Source: Flaveria trinervia (taxonomy: Eukaryota; Streptophyta; Magnoliopsida; Asterales; Asteraceae). Taken from it: a DNA stretch of 64,000 nt. Both the position numbers and the translations under genes were made by a program. Under the pieces are notes generated by a model. The model searched no databases. It saw nothing but the letters and a program-made list of their open reading frames with translations, and was not told the origin of the DNA. Below, piece by piece: positions 46,164 to 57,334 of this stretch. The DNA is taken from positions 89,808,998 through 89,872,997 of the forward strand of contig CM046447.1 in assembly GCA_025506515.1 (NCBI GenBank), read 5' to 3'. How positions within the stretch are numbered: position 1 is the stretch's first letter; each line of letters opens with the position of its first letter.

Positions 46164-48313
46164 TGTCACATCCCGGCGGAAGCGTGAGATGCTAATTTAT
46201 GTGTGACTCGTTTGTACAGAACTCATTGATTAACAGAGTTTAACAGATAACACAGCAGTATAGAGCATACGTAACTTAATTCATAATTTAAAGATAATAT
46301 TAAAGTTAGGATTACATTAAATCATAACAGTCAAAATTTGATCTAAATATTCCTATTACAAACATATTATCTAACTGCTACATCATGAGTAACGGTGGAA
46401 ATGTGCGTCCACCGATAGGCTGAGATCATACATGTTCACAGTTAGATTCACACAGACTTTCCCATTGTTTCTTCCCAGTTGTTATACACATCAAAAGAAA
46501 CATTAAGCTGTTAGTCATGATGATTTCCTGAAAAAGTATACTCAAAACAGTCAACATAAAGTTGGTGAGTTCACAGGTTTATCTTAAACAAAATATTATT
46601 GATGCATCAAATACAACCAAACCTTACTTAATAATCAGATCATCTATAACTGTCATAACATAATTGATAAATTAGATATATAGCATCACAACACTCATCC
46701 TGTTGGTGCAGGAAATATTTTTCTAAGTAGCGCTACCTATATTATCCAACAGTTCCACATCCGAATTAATGGTTGTAACATAAATGATAGTACATCTCAA
46801 AAATTGCATCAATCATAAAATCAATACTATGTATTTTCCTCCAAAGTTTATAAAAATAAAAATGGGACTATGAATCTCACCTTTATCCATGAAATCACCT
46901 ATAAACAAAATATTCATAGTTTAGAAAACATAAATATTTTCTTCAAAATTTTCAGCACCTCATATATCATAAAATTGTTACAATAAATGGGTAAGAAAAT
47001 CAGGCATAACATACTCATATTTCATATTTTTAATTATTTACAGTTTATTTTCTATAATTTTTGGAATATTCAAATAAATTGTTAAAAATAACTTCGTGTT
47101 TCTAAAAATTCTCAAACTTGATCAGAATATTTGGCACAATGTTTATAAATTCTCAAAATTTTTCCAAATCCCAAATCATGGCACAGTCAATTTTTCATGA
47201 TTTTCATCATTTTACCAATATTCAGTAAAAATATCATAATATGTTCACAAATTCCTATTTTCATATAGACTGTTCCATTCAAATTTTTATATTTTCTGTA
47301 ATTTTCTCATCATTTATCTCAAATTTAGAGTATTTTTTCCGATTTTCATATGGCAAAAAATTTCAAAATTCATAACTCATTCATAACTTTGAATTAGGTC
47401 ACGAAACGTTTTCTGTAAATCTCGCAAATCGTAAGAGTCAACATATAATTCTTACAACTAGTTTCTAGGTTCAGTTCTTCCGGCACAAAATTTTCTACCA
47501 AATAATTAAATAATTTATGTAAATTATTTTACTTATAGAAATGTCATCAAAATTTGCAAAACTATATTTCTTAATATGCTAAACATATTTTCAACTTTTA
47601 TTCCCACAATCATAATCAATTATATAGTAAACTGAATTTAACAAGTTGCACATAAATTTTTAACCCTTAGTTGATAATTTCTTTTATATAGCTCTTGATT
47701 ATCAATTTCATCTATTTTCTTTAGGTTATAAAACCTTTCTTACTGCTGTCAAGAATAAAGTTAGTATTTTTATAATATTCATGAAGATTTTTGAATGTTG
47801 AACCAAAAAGGTTAGTTATATGTGCTTGTTTCAACACATATATAGTCTTTGTAGCCTTAACTAATTATAGTTTAGGGAATGACACCTTGATTTTGACAAA
47901 GGAAGTGGGTGATGATAGCTGATGGTAGTTTGTTTCTCTAGTTCTCCAACTTGTGTGGATGTCTTGAGCTTCCAAGGTCGTAAGCTCCTTGCAAAAGTTG
48001 ATTTGGAAGGTGATGATGTTGGATTATGGTGATATTGTAGTGGTGACCGAGAGTAGTGAAGTTGGTGGTGTTCAGTTATGGTGTTAACCGAAAGATGAGA
48101 GAGTGGTGATGGTACCGAGAGCAAAGTGGTGATGGTATGCGGTTGAGGGGCGACCGAATGGTTGTGGTTTGTGTGTGCTATCCATCGGCCGAGAGCTGCA
48201 TGTTGTAGTAGAGTTGGTAATTATGAACTCTATGCTTAGGGTGTGATGTGGAGATTATAGGTTGGGTTAGTCGGTTCTTAGGGTGCTAGGTGGCGGGTTT
48301 TGGTCTAGCTTGG
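46164..48313 (-). repeat. G2 3' LTR, lower part
   Basis: Downstream (R/U5 side) part of the LTR in sense, ending ...GGGATGTGACA. It contains the conserved block GAACTCACCAAC...TTTTTCAGG (46527-46572, minus). From 47670 on it matches the 5' LTR remnant starting at 60681. G3 is inserted after CTTGG at 48309-48313. Confidence 0.9.
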
Positions 48314-50834
48314 TATGACACCCGTCACCTTAAGGTCCGTCGAACGACATAATTAAGCATAGAATTATTTTAATTATTCATCATCTCTTCATGAACTACT
48401 GCTTTAAGGAATCATGTCTGCTTTATTTCCTTTGTGCCTGTACTTCCTTCGAGAACGTGTGCTAAGCATAAACTTTTTATAAATTTCTTCACCATTACCA
48501 CCAAATGTATCATTTTTAATTTCAACCATTATCATTAATAAAACCATTTTTAAACTATCAATTACCATTAAACACGCTTTTAACCTACATATAACGAACA
48601 TTTTAAGGTCGTAATCAACCGAAACAAATTTTGGGGAACTCAAGGGTTAAGTGCAGGGACTAAATCATCATTTTGCAAACTTGGGCTGGGTATATAACCC
48701 ATATTCCAGCCCTTAATCTCATTCCATCTTCATCTTCTTCATCCTCTTCACTTTCTTCTTCACATCTTCTTCATTCTAGCACCAAATCCAACCCACGTGG
48801 TCTTGTTCTAATCGTCTAGACTCCATCTACAGCCTAGTCTACTCTATTCTAGCAGGTAGACGACCTGGTTGCCCCTTTTATTGCTTATTCACGGCTGTCC
48901 AAACTAGGGTTTCGGGTGTTCGGGTTCAACCCGAACACATGAGCGTGTGGGTGCTGTGAGGTCTTTCTGCTTGTGTTTCATGTTTGTGTATGTTGTAGAG
49001 TGTTTCTGAAGTCCTTGTTGTGTAAAACCCGTGCTCGAAGCCACCGAAGGCTGCTCTGCCCTTCTTGCAGTCACGAACCTGCAGTTCAGGCGACTGGGTG
49101 AGTCGTGTGACTGAGTCATACGACTGTGTCATTCAGGCGACTGAGTTGTGCGACTGGGGACGTCATGCGACTGAGTCGTGCGATCGTATGTATGTGTGCG
49201 AATGAGTCATGCGAACGAATGAATGCATGCGATTGAGTCAGGTGACCGACTGAATGTATGCGATTGTGCGTGTTTCGCACGACTGGAGTCCAATCGAACG
49301 AATGAAGGTTCAATCGCACAAAAGTAGCTAATTCGCAACGATTGAGGGTTGATTCGTGCGCATGGAGGTTGGGTTGTGCGAATTTGTGTTGTGTGGTACG
49401 ACTGAATGCCAGTATTGCGAATGAAGACTCAATCGTACGAATGAAGCTGATTCGTATGATTAAGGTTGTTCGTACGAATGGACGCGTGGAGTCGAGCGTC
49501 TGGTCCTGTTGTGTGACTGATGATGTTGAGTTTGAATTTTCCTTGAACTTCTGATGATGATAAGGTAACATCAGAAAAAGTGTCATGTTTGACCATAAAG
49601 ATTAAGTCAACGCTATCAACATGCACATACTATTTCAATTGAAATCAACCTAACTTTTACAATTATCGACAATCCAATTGGACTCCAAATACTTAACAAG
49701 TGCCATCTTTCATAACAATGAGATCTTTACAAGGATGTCATAAGCAATGACGACTACTCTTGTACTTGGATCTACATAAGATCTGATGCATGTGTCCGCT
49801 TGTGTGTGTACTACCCATGACCGAACCGATACAACCTGAACCGACCAAACATTACTATACGCTTTATACACGTCATTAATGCTTAACAATAACTGTCAAT
49901 AGGTGTTTGACCGATCATTGCATTCAACTATTGGGAATCTTGATCATTCATACTTACCACTTAACAGGTGAGTTTCGTGGCCCCTTTTTATTCTTACACT
50001 ATTTTACCAACATTTACAAACATGGGGGAAAAATATGCTTGCCCATTTTCTAGTTGTACACTACATACACTTACATACTTGGAATCAACGTGCTACTATT
50101 TTGTGGGTACTTATCTGATACATGCTTGAGTCTACTTTGTGGTTCTTTCTTACAACCATTTAATTCCAGTGTGGAACCGATGGATAGGTATTGGTAGTAC
50201 TACTGGGTTGACACCCCCACCCTCGTGTTGTATACTATTAGTACAATCAAAAGCCAGGAACGGGCCTTGGGTGAATATATTCCGACAAGATTCTTTGTGT
50301 ACGTCATTAGGTTTGGTTGTAAAGCTCTTGTCATGTGATTTTGCTTACTTATACTGTACGTACGTATTCTGCAACAACTTTATACAGCATCAATTACTTA
50401 TTTACTTTAAACCTGCGAACTCACCAACAATTTTGTTGACCATTTTGAGCATATCTTTTCAGGTGATCATGCTAGCTGAGGTTCTAGGTGTGCTGCCTTA
50501 GTGGAGACCCTAGGATGCATTTTCGGGCTAAACTTGTCATTTTGAAAACAATTGTGTATCTGTTTCAAACAACATTATACTTGGTAACTTGTTCTCGGGT
50601 TTTGGGAATTGCATACAATGTTATCATCTTTGTTATATGATTCATGTATCATGTTTATGCCTATGGCTATGTTGTCGTGAATACTGACTAAACACGACAC
50701 AAGTCCCCTTGTTGTCGGTGTCGTCATGACACGCATGTCATCATTATTATTATTGCATCTCTATCGCTACCATGTGTTATGACGATTCCCGTCTCGTCGC
50801 AACCCCGTGTTTCCGCTCTTAGAGGGGGGTGACA
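48314..50834 (+). repeat. G3 5' LTR
   Basis: 2521 bases. TATA box at 48691-48697. Motif array at 49085-49520 (TGCGACTGAGTC at 49166-49177, CGTACGAATGAAG, CACGACTGGAGTC and others) downstream of the TATA. The conserved block GAACTCACCAAC...TCAGGT is at 50417-50464. From 49128 it matches the 3' LTR remnant. Confidence 0.92.
48691..48697 (+). promoter_or_regulatory. TATA box of G3 5' LTR
   Basis: TATATAA within GGGTATATAACCC, about 380 bases into the LTR, followed by a C/T-rich stretch suitable for a start site. The corresponding part of the 3' LTR is deleted. Confidence 0.55.
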
Positions 50835-50837
50835 GAC

Positions 50838-50850
50838 TGGTATCAGAGCC
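50838..50850 (+). promoter_or_regulatory. Primer binding site (tRNA-iMet) of G3
   Basis: TGGTATCAGAGCC three bases after the 5' LTR; complementary to initiator tRNA-Met. Confidence 0.92.
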
Positions 50851-51428
50851 ATGGGTTATAGAGAATTAGGTAATACACTTGACCTTGACTATAACCTAGG
50901 AACCTTCATGTAGATTTGCATGCCCGGGTTGTGTGCATTTTGTATCTCATACGTGTGTTCCTCACTACTTGTTCGATTACCTATCTGTTTCGTGATCTTA
51001 TCACCCCGTGAGAGAGCCCTTGTGCTCCCTCTTTACGGGATGTTTATATTGGATCTTCCGTTTCCCTCTGCGCACCGAGTTGCTTTATCAATCGGGTATT
51101 GAACCCAAAGAGATCTTCATAGATCATGCTATTGTGTTTGACCTTAAGCACTAGGATTTACCCCGAGGAGGTTATGTCTGAGACTCGAGAGAGGAGGAAA
51201 TAGGCAACCTCTGCTAGACTAAACTTGATTTCATGCATGGACATTCATTGTTATGATGGACTACTGTTTGGACATTACTTATGCATGGTGTGAGAATTTC
51301 ACGATTTGTATGCGATGTGTGACAACCATAAGTGTGGTCTTACCCGGAAAGTTAGACCTTAATATGACATGGATAATGTGTCCTGCAATGGTTAAAACTT
51401 ATGCATTTGCTATTCTTATGATTAGAAC

Positions 51429-52730
51429 ATGCCGCCTCGAAGAGTTACCGCAGCAACAGTGGCAGAAGTGAAGCCCCGAGAGGCAGAGGCAGAGGCAGAG
51501 ACGCAGAGGTATAGCACCGAGAACAAGTGATCGTCCTACCAATGTCACTCCAGGAACAGGAAACGCTGATAGGCAGCCTTAATCGCTCAACAGCTGCCGC
51601 ACTGATTCCGACTATCGTGGCCCAAGTGAGCGATGCTCTTCAGAATTCTCACCCCCATGGGGACGGTGGCAATGATAATGAGGATAACGGGAACCCGACT
51701 GGGAACGAAAGCAATCAGGAGACCGGAAATGGTGGTACAGCGGTAACGAAACGTAATTTTGAATGTTAGACGGGGATGTTCATACAAGGAATTTGTGGCT
51801 TGTAAACCAAGAGAGTTTGATGGCAAAGGTGGAGCCATAGCCTGACCAGATGGCTTGAAAAGATGAAGGCCGTGATGACATTAGCAAATGCCTCGATAGT
51901 CAAAGGATTAAGTATGCCACATGCTCGCTACAGGGCAAGGCACTAACGTGGTGGAACACTCAGATTCAGGCTAGGGGAAGAGAATCGGCGATGCAAATGT
52001 CGTGGGATGAGTTCAAAGCCCTAATCACCGAGGAGTACTGTCCTCTCAACGAGATGCAGAAACTTGAGCATGAGTTCTGGAATCATGCCATGGTGGGGGT
52101 TGGGCATGTAGCTACACCGACTGTTTTCACGAGCTAGCAAGGTTGGTTCCGCATCTGGTCACCAGAATCAAAAGGATAGAGAGGTATATTTGGGGACTTG
52201 CACCTCAAATCCGGGCAATGGTAACCGCTACTGCTCCTCCTACTATCCAGAGCGCAATTCTGAAGGCTGGCGCCTAAATGATGAGATGGTGAGAACAGGG
52301 GTATTAGGCAGGGGAGCAGAGAAAAGGAAAGAAGTTGGGGAAACGAGCCGGTCGAGTGCCGGAAATTCGAGGAAAAGGGCCAAGACAACCAGAAATTTTG
52401 TGGCCGTGACCCAGGGCAGACGAGAGTATGGGTACGCACCCCAGATGTGATAGGTGCAACTTTCATCATCCCCCAGCTATGCCGTGCCGGGTGTGCGCTA
52501 ACTGTAGACGCCCGAGGCATTTAGCAAGAGACTGCAGAACAACGCCGAATATGGTCGCTCCAGTCAACGCGGTTAACCCCGCCGGGAATGCCAGGGGCTG
52601 TTATGAGTGTGGAAGCCCTGATCACTACCGAAACATGTGCCCCAAACTGAATCGGGCATCGGGCCAACAAGGGAACAACCAGCATCAGACTATGGCTATA
52701 GCTGGAAATCAAGGCCCGACAAACTAGGGG
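51429..52730 (+). pseudogene. G3 gag
   Basis: The start MPPRRVTAATVAEVKP at 51429 is typical of Ty3 gag. An Asn/Gly-rich part follows at 51600-51760, the PREFDGKGG...RWLEKM capsid start near 51800-51865, and TWWNTQIQARG...MSWDEFKALI near 51940-52025, in shifting frames. Two adjacent zinc knuckles lie near the end: CANCRRPRHLARDC and CYECGSPDHYRNMC (52495-52640). Many 1-base frame changes within a region whose LTRs are nearly identical are suspicious for assembly indels. Confidence 0.85.
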
Positions 52731-55072
52731 AACGCGGCTCGGGGACGCGCTTTTGTCATTGGAGACAATGAAGTCCGTCAGGAACCAAATGTTGTCACGG
52801 GTATGCACTTACTCAATAATCACTTTGCATCTGTATTATTTGACACTGGAGCAGACAATAGCTTTATATCTTCTGAATTTGTGCAATTGCTCGATTTGAG
52901 TCCTAGTAGGCTAGAAACTAGCTACTCTGTAGAAATGGCCAATGGTAGGGTTGTTCAGGCCGACGGGATTATTAGAAAGTTCTTGATAATATTAGAGAAC
53001 CACACCTTCGATATAGACTTGATACCCTTTGAGCTAGGAAGTTTCGATCTGATTGTGGGAATGGATTGGTTATCGAAACACGGGGCCGAGATTGTCTGTC
53101 GAGACAAGGTAGTGCGAATCCCTATGTCAGATGGGGGAGTACTCAAAATTCATGGAGAAAGACCGGGAAGAAACTTAAAGCTTATTTCCAGCATGAAAGC
53201 ACGCTGGAGTTTACGAAAACAGTGCTACTCTATTCTGGCTCATGTGGTGGAAAAGAAAGAAGAGGAGCAGAAATTGGCTGATATCCCTGTAGTGCGGGAT
53301 TACCCAGATGTATTTCCTGATGACTTGCCTGGTTTGCCTCCTCCACGACAGGTGGAATTTCGTATTGAGTTGGTTCCTGGAGCTACACCAGTAGCAAAGA
53401 CACCGTATCGGTTGGCACCGTCTGAAATGCAAGAGTTATCTAGCCGGTCACAGGAACTACTTGAGAAGGGTTTTATTCGGCCGAGTCACTCGCCTTGGGG
53501 AGCACCGGTGTTATTTGTCAAGAAGAAGGATGGGCGTCTATATGTGCATCGACTACCGTGAGTTGAACAAATTAACTGTGAAGAATCGGTATCCTCTCCC
53601 CAGGATCGACGACCTGTTTGATCAGTTACAAGGAGCTTCGTATTTTTCCAAGATCGACCTTCGATCTGGATATCACCAACTAAGGGTTTTCGAGGAGGAC
53701 GTACCGAAGACAGCGTTTGAACTCGTTATGGGCGCTATGAGTTCTTGGTCATGCCGTTCGGATTGACTAAGCACCGGCTGTGTTCATGGACCTGATGAAT
53801 CGGGTGTGCAAACCTTCTTGGATAAGTTTGTGATCGTATTCATTGACGACATACTTATCTACTCTCGATCGAAGGAGGACCATGAAGAACACCTTCGGGC
53901 AATACTAGAACTTTTAAGAAAAGAGAAACTTTTCGCCAAGTTCTCGAAGTGTGAATTCTGGCTGCGAGAGGTGAAGTTTTTGGGTCATGTGGTTAACAAA
54001 GACGGGATTCAGTAAATCCCGGCAAGATCGAAGCGGTGAAGAAATGGGATACACCCCAGACACCTTCGGAGATACGGCAGTTCTTAGGATTAGCCGGATA
54101 CTATCGTCGTTTCATTGCAAACTTTTCAAAGATCGCTCAACCATTGACATTGTTGACTCAGAAAGATAAGAAGTTTGATTGGGGACATGCACAAGAACAG
54201 GCGTTCCAAACGCTGAAAGATAAGCTGTGCAATGCACCGATATTGTCCCTCCCAGACGGAACTGATGATTTTGTAGTGTACTGTGATGCTTCGCATCAAG
54301 GGTTGGGATGTGTACTAATGCAGAAAGATAAGGTGATTGCCTACGCTTCGCGACAACTTAAGGTGCACGAGAAGAACTACAACTCATGATCTTGAGTTGG
54401 GCGTTATAGTATTTGCACTCAAAATATGGAGGCATTACCTGTATGGAACCAAATGCATCATCTACACATATCATAAAAGCCTTCAACATATTCTGGATCA
54501 GAAGGAACTCAATATGCGACAGCGACGCTGGGTAGAGCTTCTTAGTGACTACGATTGTGAAATCCGGTATCATCCGGGAAAAGCTAACGTGGTGGTTGAT
54601 GCTCTAAGCTGCAAAGAACGCATAAAACCACTACGTGCTCGAGCTTTGGGATTGACCATTCAAACAAATTTGAAAACTCAGATCCAAATTGCACAAAGTG
54701 AGGCGTTGAAAGAAGAAAACTTTGCGGGAGGAAATTCCGAGGGTTGGATAAACAACTGGTGTGCAAGGACGATGGTGTACAGTACTTCGTGGACCGTATA
54801 TAGGTACCCATGTGGGGAGGTGTACATACCTTGGTCATGGATGAAGCACACAAGACGCGATATTCTATTCATCTGGCGCAGACAAGATGTACCACGATCT
54901 CAAAGATCTGTACTGGTGGCCAGGCCTGAAGAAAGACATTGCCACGTATGTCAGCAGATGCTTGACATGCTCGAAATTTAAGGCTGAACATCAGAAACCA
55001 TCGGGACTGTTACAGCAACCTGAGATTCCCGAATGGAAATAGGAGAACATAGCCATGGAGAACATAACCTAT
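52731..55072 (+). pseudogene. G3 pol: protease, RT, RNase H, truncated integrase
   Basis: Protease and RT start form one open frame at 52803-53561: LFDTGADNSF active site, DLIVGMDWLSKHGAEIV, DYPDVFPDDLPGLPP, WGAPVLFVKKKDG. A frameshift near 53540 moves RT to 53461-53766 (MCIDYRELNKL, DLRSGYHQLRV) and another to 53806-54015 (FVIVFIDDILIYS). RNase H is at 54240-54500 (YCDASHQGLGCVLMQ, HDLELGVIVFALKIWRHYL). The integrase zinc region is at about 54830-54990 (CLTCSKF, KAEHQKP). Integrase stops shortly after PEWK at about 55072, fused to LTR sequence, so the catalytic core and tail are absent. Confidence 0.9.
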
Positions 55073-56791
55073 GTCATTCAGGCGACTGAGTTGTGCGACT
55101 GGGGACGTCATGCGACTGAGTCGTGCGATCGTATGTATGTGTGCGAATGAGTCATGCGAACGAATGAATGCATGCGATTGAGTCAGGTGACCGACTGAAT
55201 GTATGCGATTGTGCGTGTTTCGCACGACTGGAGTCCAATCGAACGAATGAAGGTTCAATCGCACAAAAGTAGCTAATTCGCATGATTGAGGGTTGATTCG
55301 TGCGCATGGAGGTTGGGTTGTGCGAATGTGTGTTGTGTGGTACGACTGAATGCCAGTCATGCGAATGAAGACTCAATCGTACGAATGAAGCTGATTCGTA
55401 TGATTGAAGGTTGATTCGTACGAATGGAGCGTTGAGTCGAGCGTCTGGTCCTGTTGTGTGACTGATGATGTTGAGTGTGAATTTTCCCTTGAACGTCTGA
55501 TGATGATAAGGTAACATCAGTAAAAGTGTCATTGTTTGACCACAAAGATTAAAGTCAACGCTATCAACATGCACATACTATTTCAATTGAAATCAACCTA
55601 ACATGTTACAATTATCGACAATCCAATTGGAACTCCAAATAAGTGCCATCTTTCATAACAATGAGATCTTTACAAGGATGTCATAAGCAATGACGACTAC
55701 TCTTAGTACTTGGATCTACATAAGATCTGATGCATGTGTCCGCTTGTGTGTGTACTACCCACGACCGAACCGATACAACCTGAACCGACCAAACATTACT
55801 ATACGCTTTATACACGTCATTAATGCTTAACAATAACTGTCAATAGGTGTTTGACCGATCATTGCATTCAACTGTTGGGAATCTTGATCATTCATACTTA
55901 CCACTTAACAGGTGAGTTTCGTGGGCCCTTTTTATGCTTACACTATTTTACCAACATTTACAAACATGGGGGAAAAGTATGCTTGCCCATTTTCTATGTT
56001 GTACAACATACATACAATTTACATACTTGGAATCAACGTGCTACTATTTTGTGGGTACTTATCTTATACATGCTTGAGTCTACTTTGTGGTTCTTTCTTA
56101 CAACCATTTAATTCCAGTGTGGGAACCGATGGATAGGTATTGGTAGTACTACTGGGTTGACACCCCCACCCTCGTGTTGGTATACTAGTTAGTACCATCA
56201 AAAGCCAGGAACGGGCCTTGGGTGAATATATTCCGACAAGATTCTTTGTGTACGTCATTAGGTTTGGTTGTAAAGCTCTTGTCATGTGATTTTGCTTACT
56301 TATAACTGTACGCACGGTATTCTGCAACAACTTTATACAGCATCAATTACTTATTTACTTTAAACCTGCGAACTCACCAACAATTTTGTTGACCATTTTG
56401 AGCATATCTTTTCAAGTGATCATGCTAGCTGAGGTTCTAGGTGTGCTGCCTTAGTGGAGACCCTAGGATGCATTTTCGGGCTAAACTTGTCATTTTGAAA
56501 ACAATTGTTGTATCTGTTTCAAACAACATTATACTTTGTAACTTGTTCTCGGGTTGTGGGAATTGCATACAATGTTATCATCTTTGTTATATGATTCATG
56601 TATCATGTTTATGCCTATGGCTATGTTGTCGTGAATACTGACTAAACACGACACAAGTCTCCTTGTTGTCGGGTGTCGTCATGACACGCATGTCATCATT
56701 ATTATTATTGCATCTCTATCGCTTACCATGTGTTATGACGATTCCCGTCTCGTCGCAACCCCGTGTTTCCGCTCTTAGCGGGGGTGTGACA
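55073..56791 (+). repeat. G3 3' LTR remnant
   Basis: 1719 bases corresponding to 49128-50834 of the 5' LTR, with the first 810 bases missing. It includes the motif array (55073-55445) and the GAACTCACC block (56369-56417, where CAGGT became CAAGT). Confidence 0.93.
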
Positions 56792-56796
56792 CTTGG

Positions 56797-57322
56797 TGGT
56801 GTGATGGATATAGGTGGCAAGCAAAGAGAGGTAGTGAGTCATTGGTCATTAATGGAATGCTTAACTAAAGTTTAGGTTATTAATCGGATGGTTTAAGACT
56901 CTAATGAACCGAGTCTTAAGCTTAAACGATTCTTAGGTTTGAGCTTTAAGTGTATGAGGTTTGCTTAGTTTTGTTTTGATGTCAAGTTGTATTGTATGGT
57001 GGTGTTTGATTTGATGTGACAAGTTGTAAACTTTGATTACATAATGCTTGGTATTATCACAACGTTATGCATGTTGAATGCAAGCTTATGTAAATATTAT
57101 TAATGCAAGCATGCAGACGTACAACATATATATATAGATATATATGTATATATTCATCAAAATGGACACATGCATACGTAAGATATGCATGTAAACATGC
57201 ATACGTACAACTTATATATATACACATAAATATATATATAGGGTTGGTCAAATAATGAATAACATATAAGAGAATTCATTCGTAAATTAATTTTGCGTAA
57301 CCTTATTTTTAAGGTTGTCACA
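56797..57322 (-). repeat. G2 3' LTR, upper part
   Basis: Sense start TGTGACAACC after the polypurine tract; matches 61321-61842. It is separated from 46164-48313 by G3. Confidence 0.92.
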
Positions 57323-57333
57323 TTCTCCCCCGT
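57323..57333 (-). promoter_or_regulatory. Polypurine tract of G2
   Basis: Minus-strand ACGGGGGAGAA directly before TGTGACAACC, preceded by the GGGACGAAATTATT phrase typical of the end of Ty3 interiors. Confidence 0.85.
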
Positions 57334-57334
57334 A

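Larger units (their letters stand above)
48314..56791 (+). mobile_element. G3: Ty3/gypsy retrotransposon lacking the integrase end and part of the 3' LTR
   Basis: Innermost and youngest insertion, in the G2 3' LTR, with exact duplication CTTGG (48309-48313 and 56792-56796). The 5' LTR 48314-50834 starts TATGACACCCG (a TG start appears mutated) and ends GGGGGGTGACA. Then come the primer site, gag, PR-RT-RH and the start of integrase. At about 55072 the sequence jumps into the middle of the 3' LTR, which ends at 56791. LTR copies agree closely, mostly differing by 1-base indels. Confidence 0.93.

Noticed and set aside
49116..49586. 156-codon minus-strand frame (and counterparts at 55010-55574)
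   Set aside because: Lies in the motif array of the G3 LTR; open by composition, and differs in frame between the two LTR copies.
48309..56801. G3 borders set at TGACACCC with duplication TGGTA
   Set aside because: The right flank does not match TGGTA; CTTGG matches exactly on both sides and agrees with the empty site near 61316-61325.
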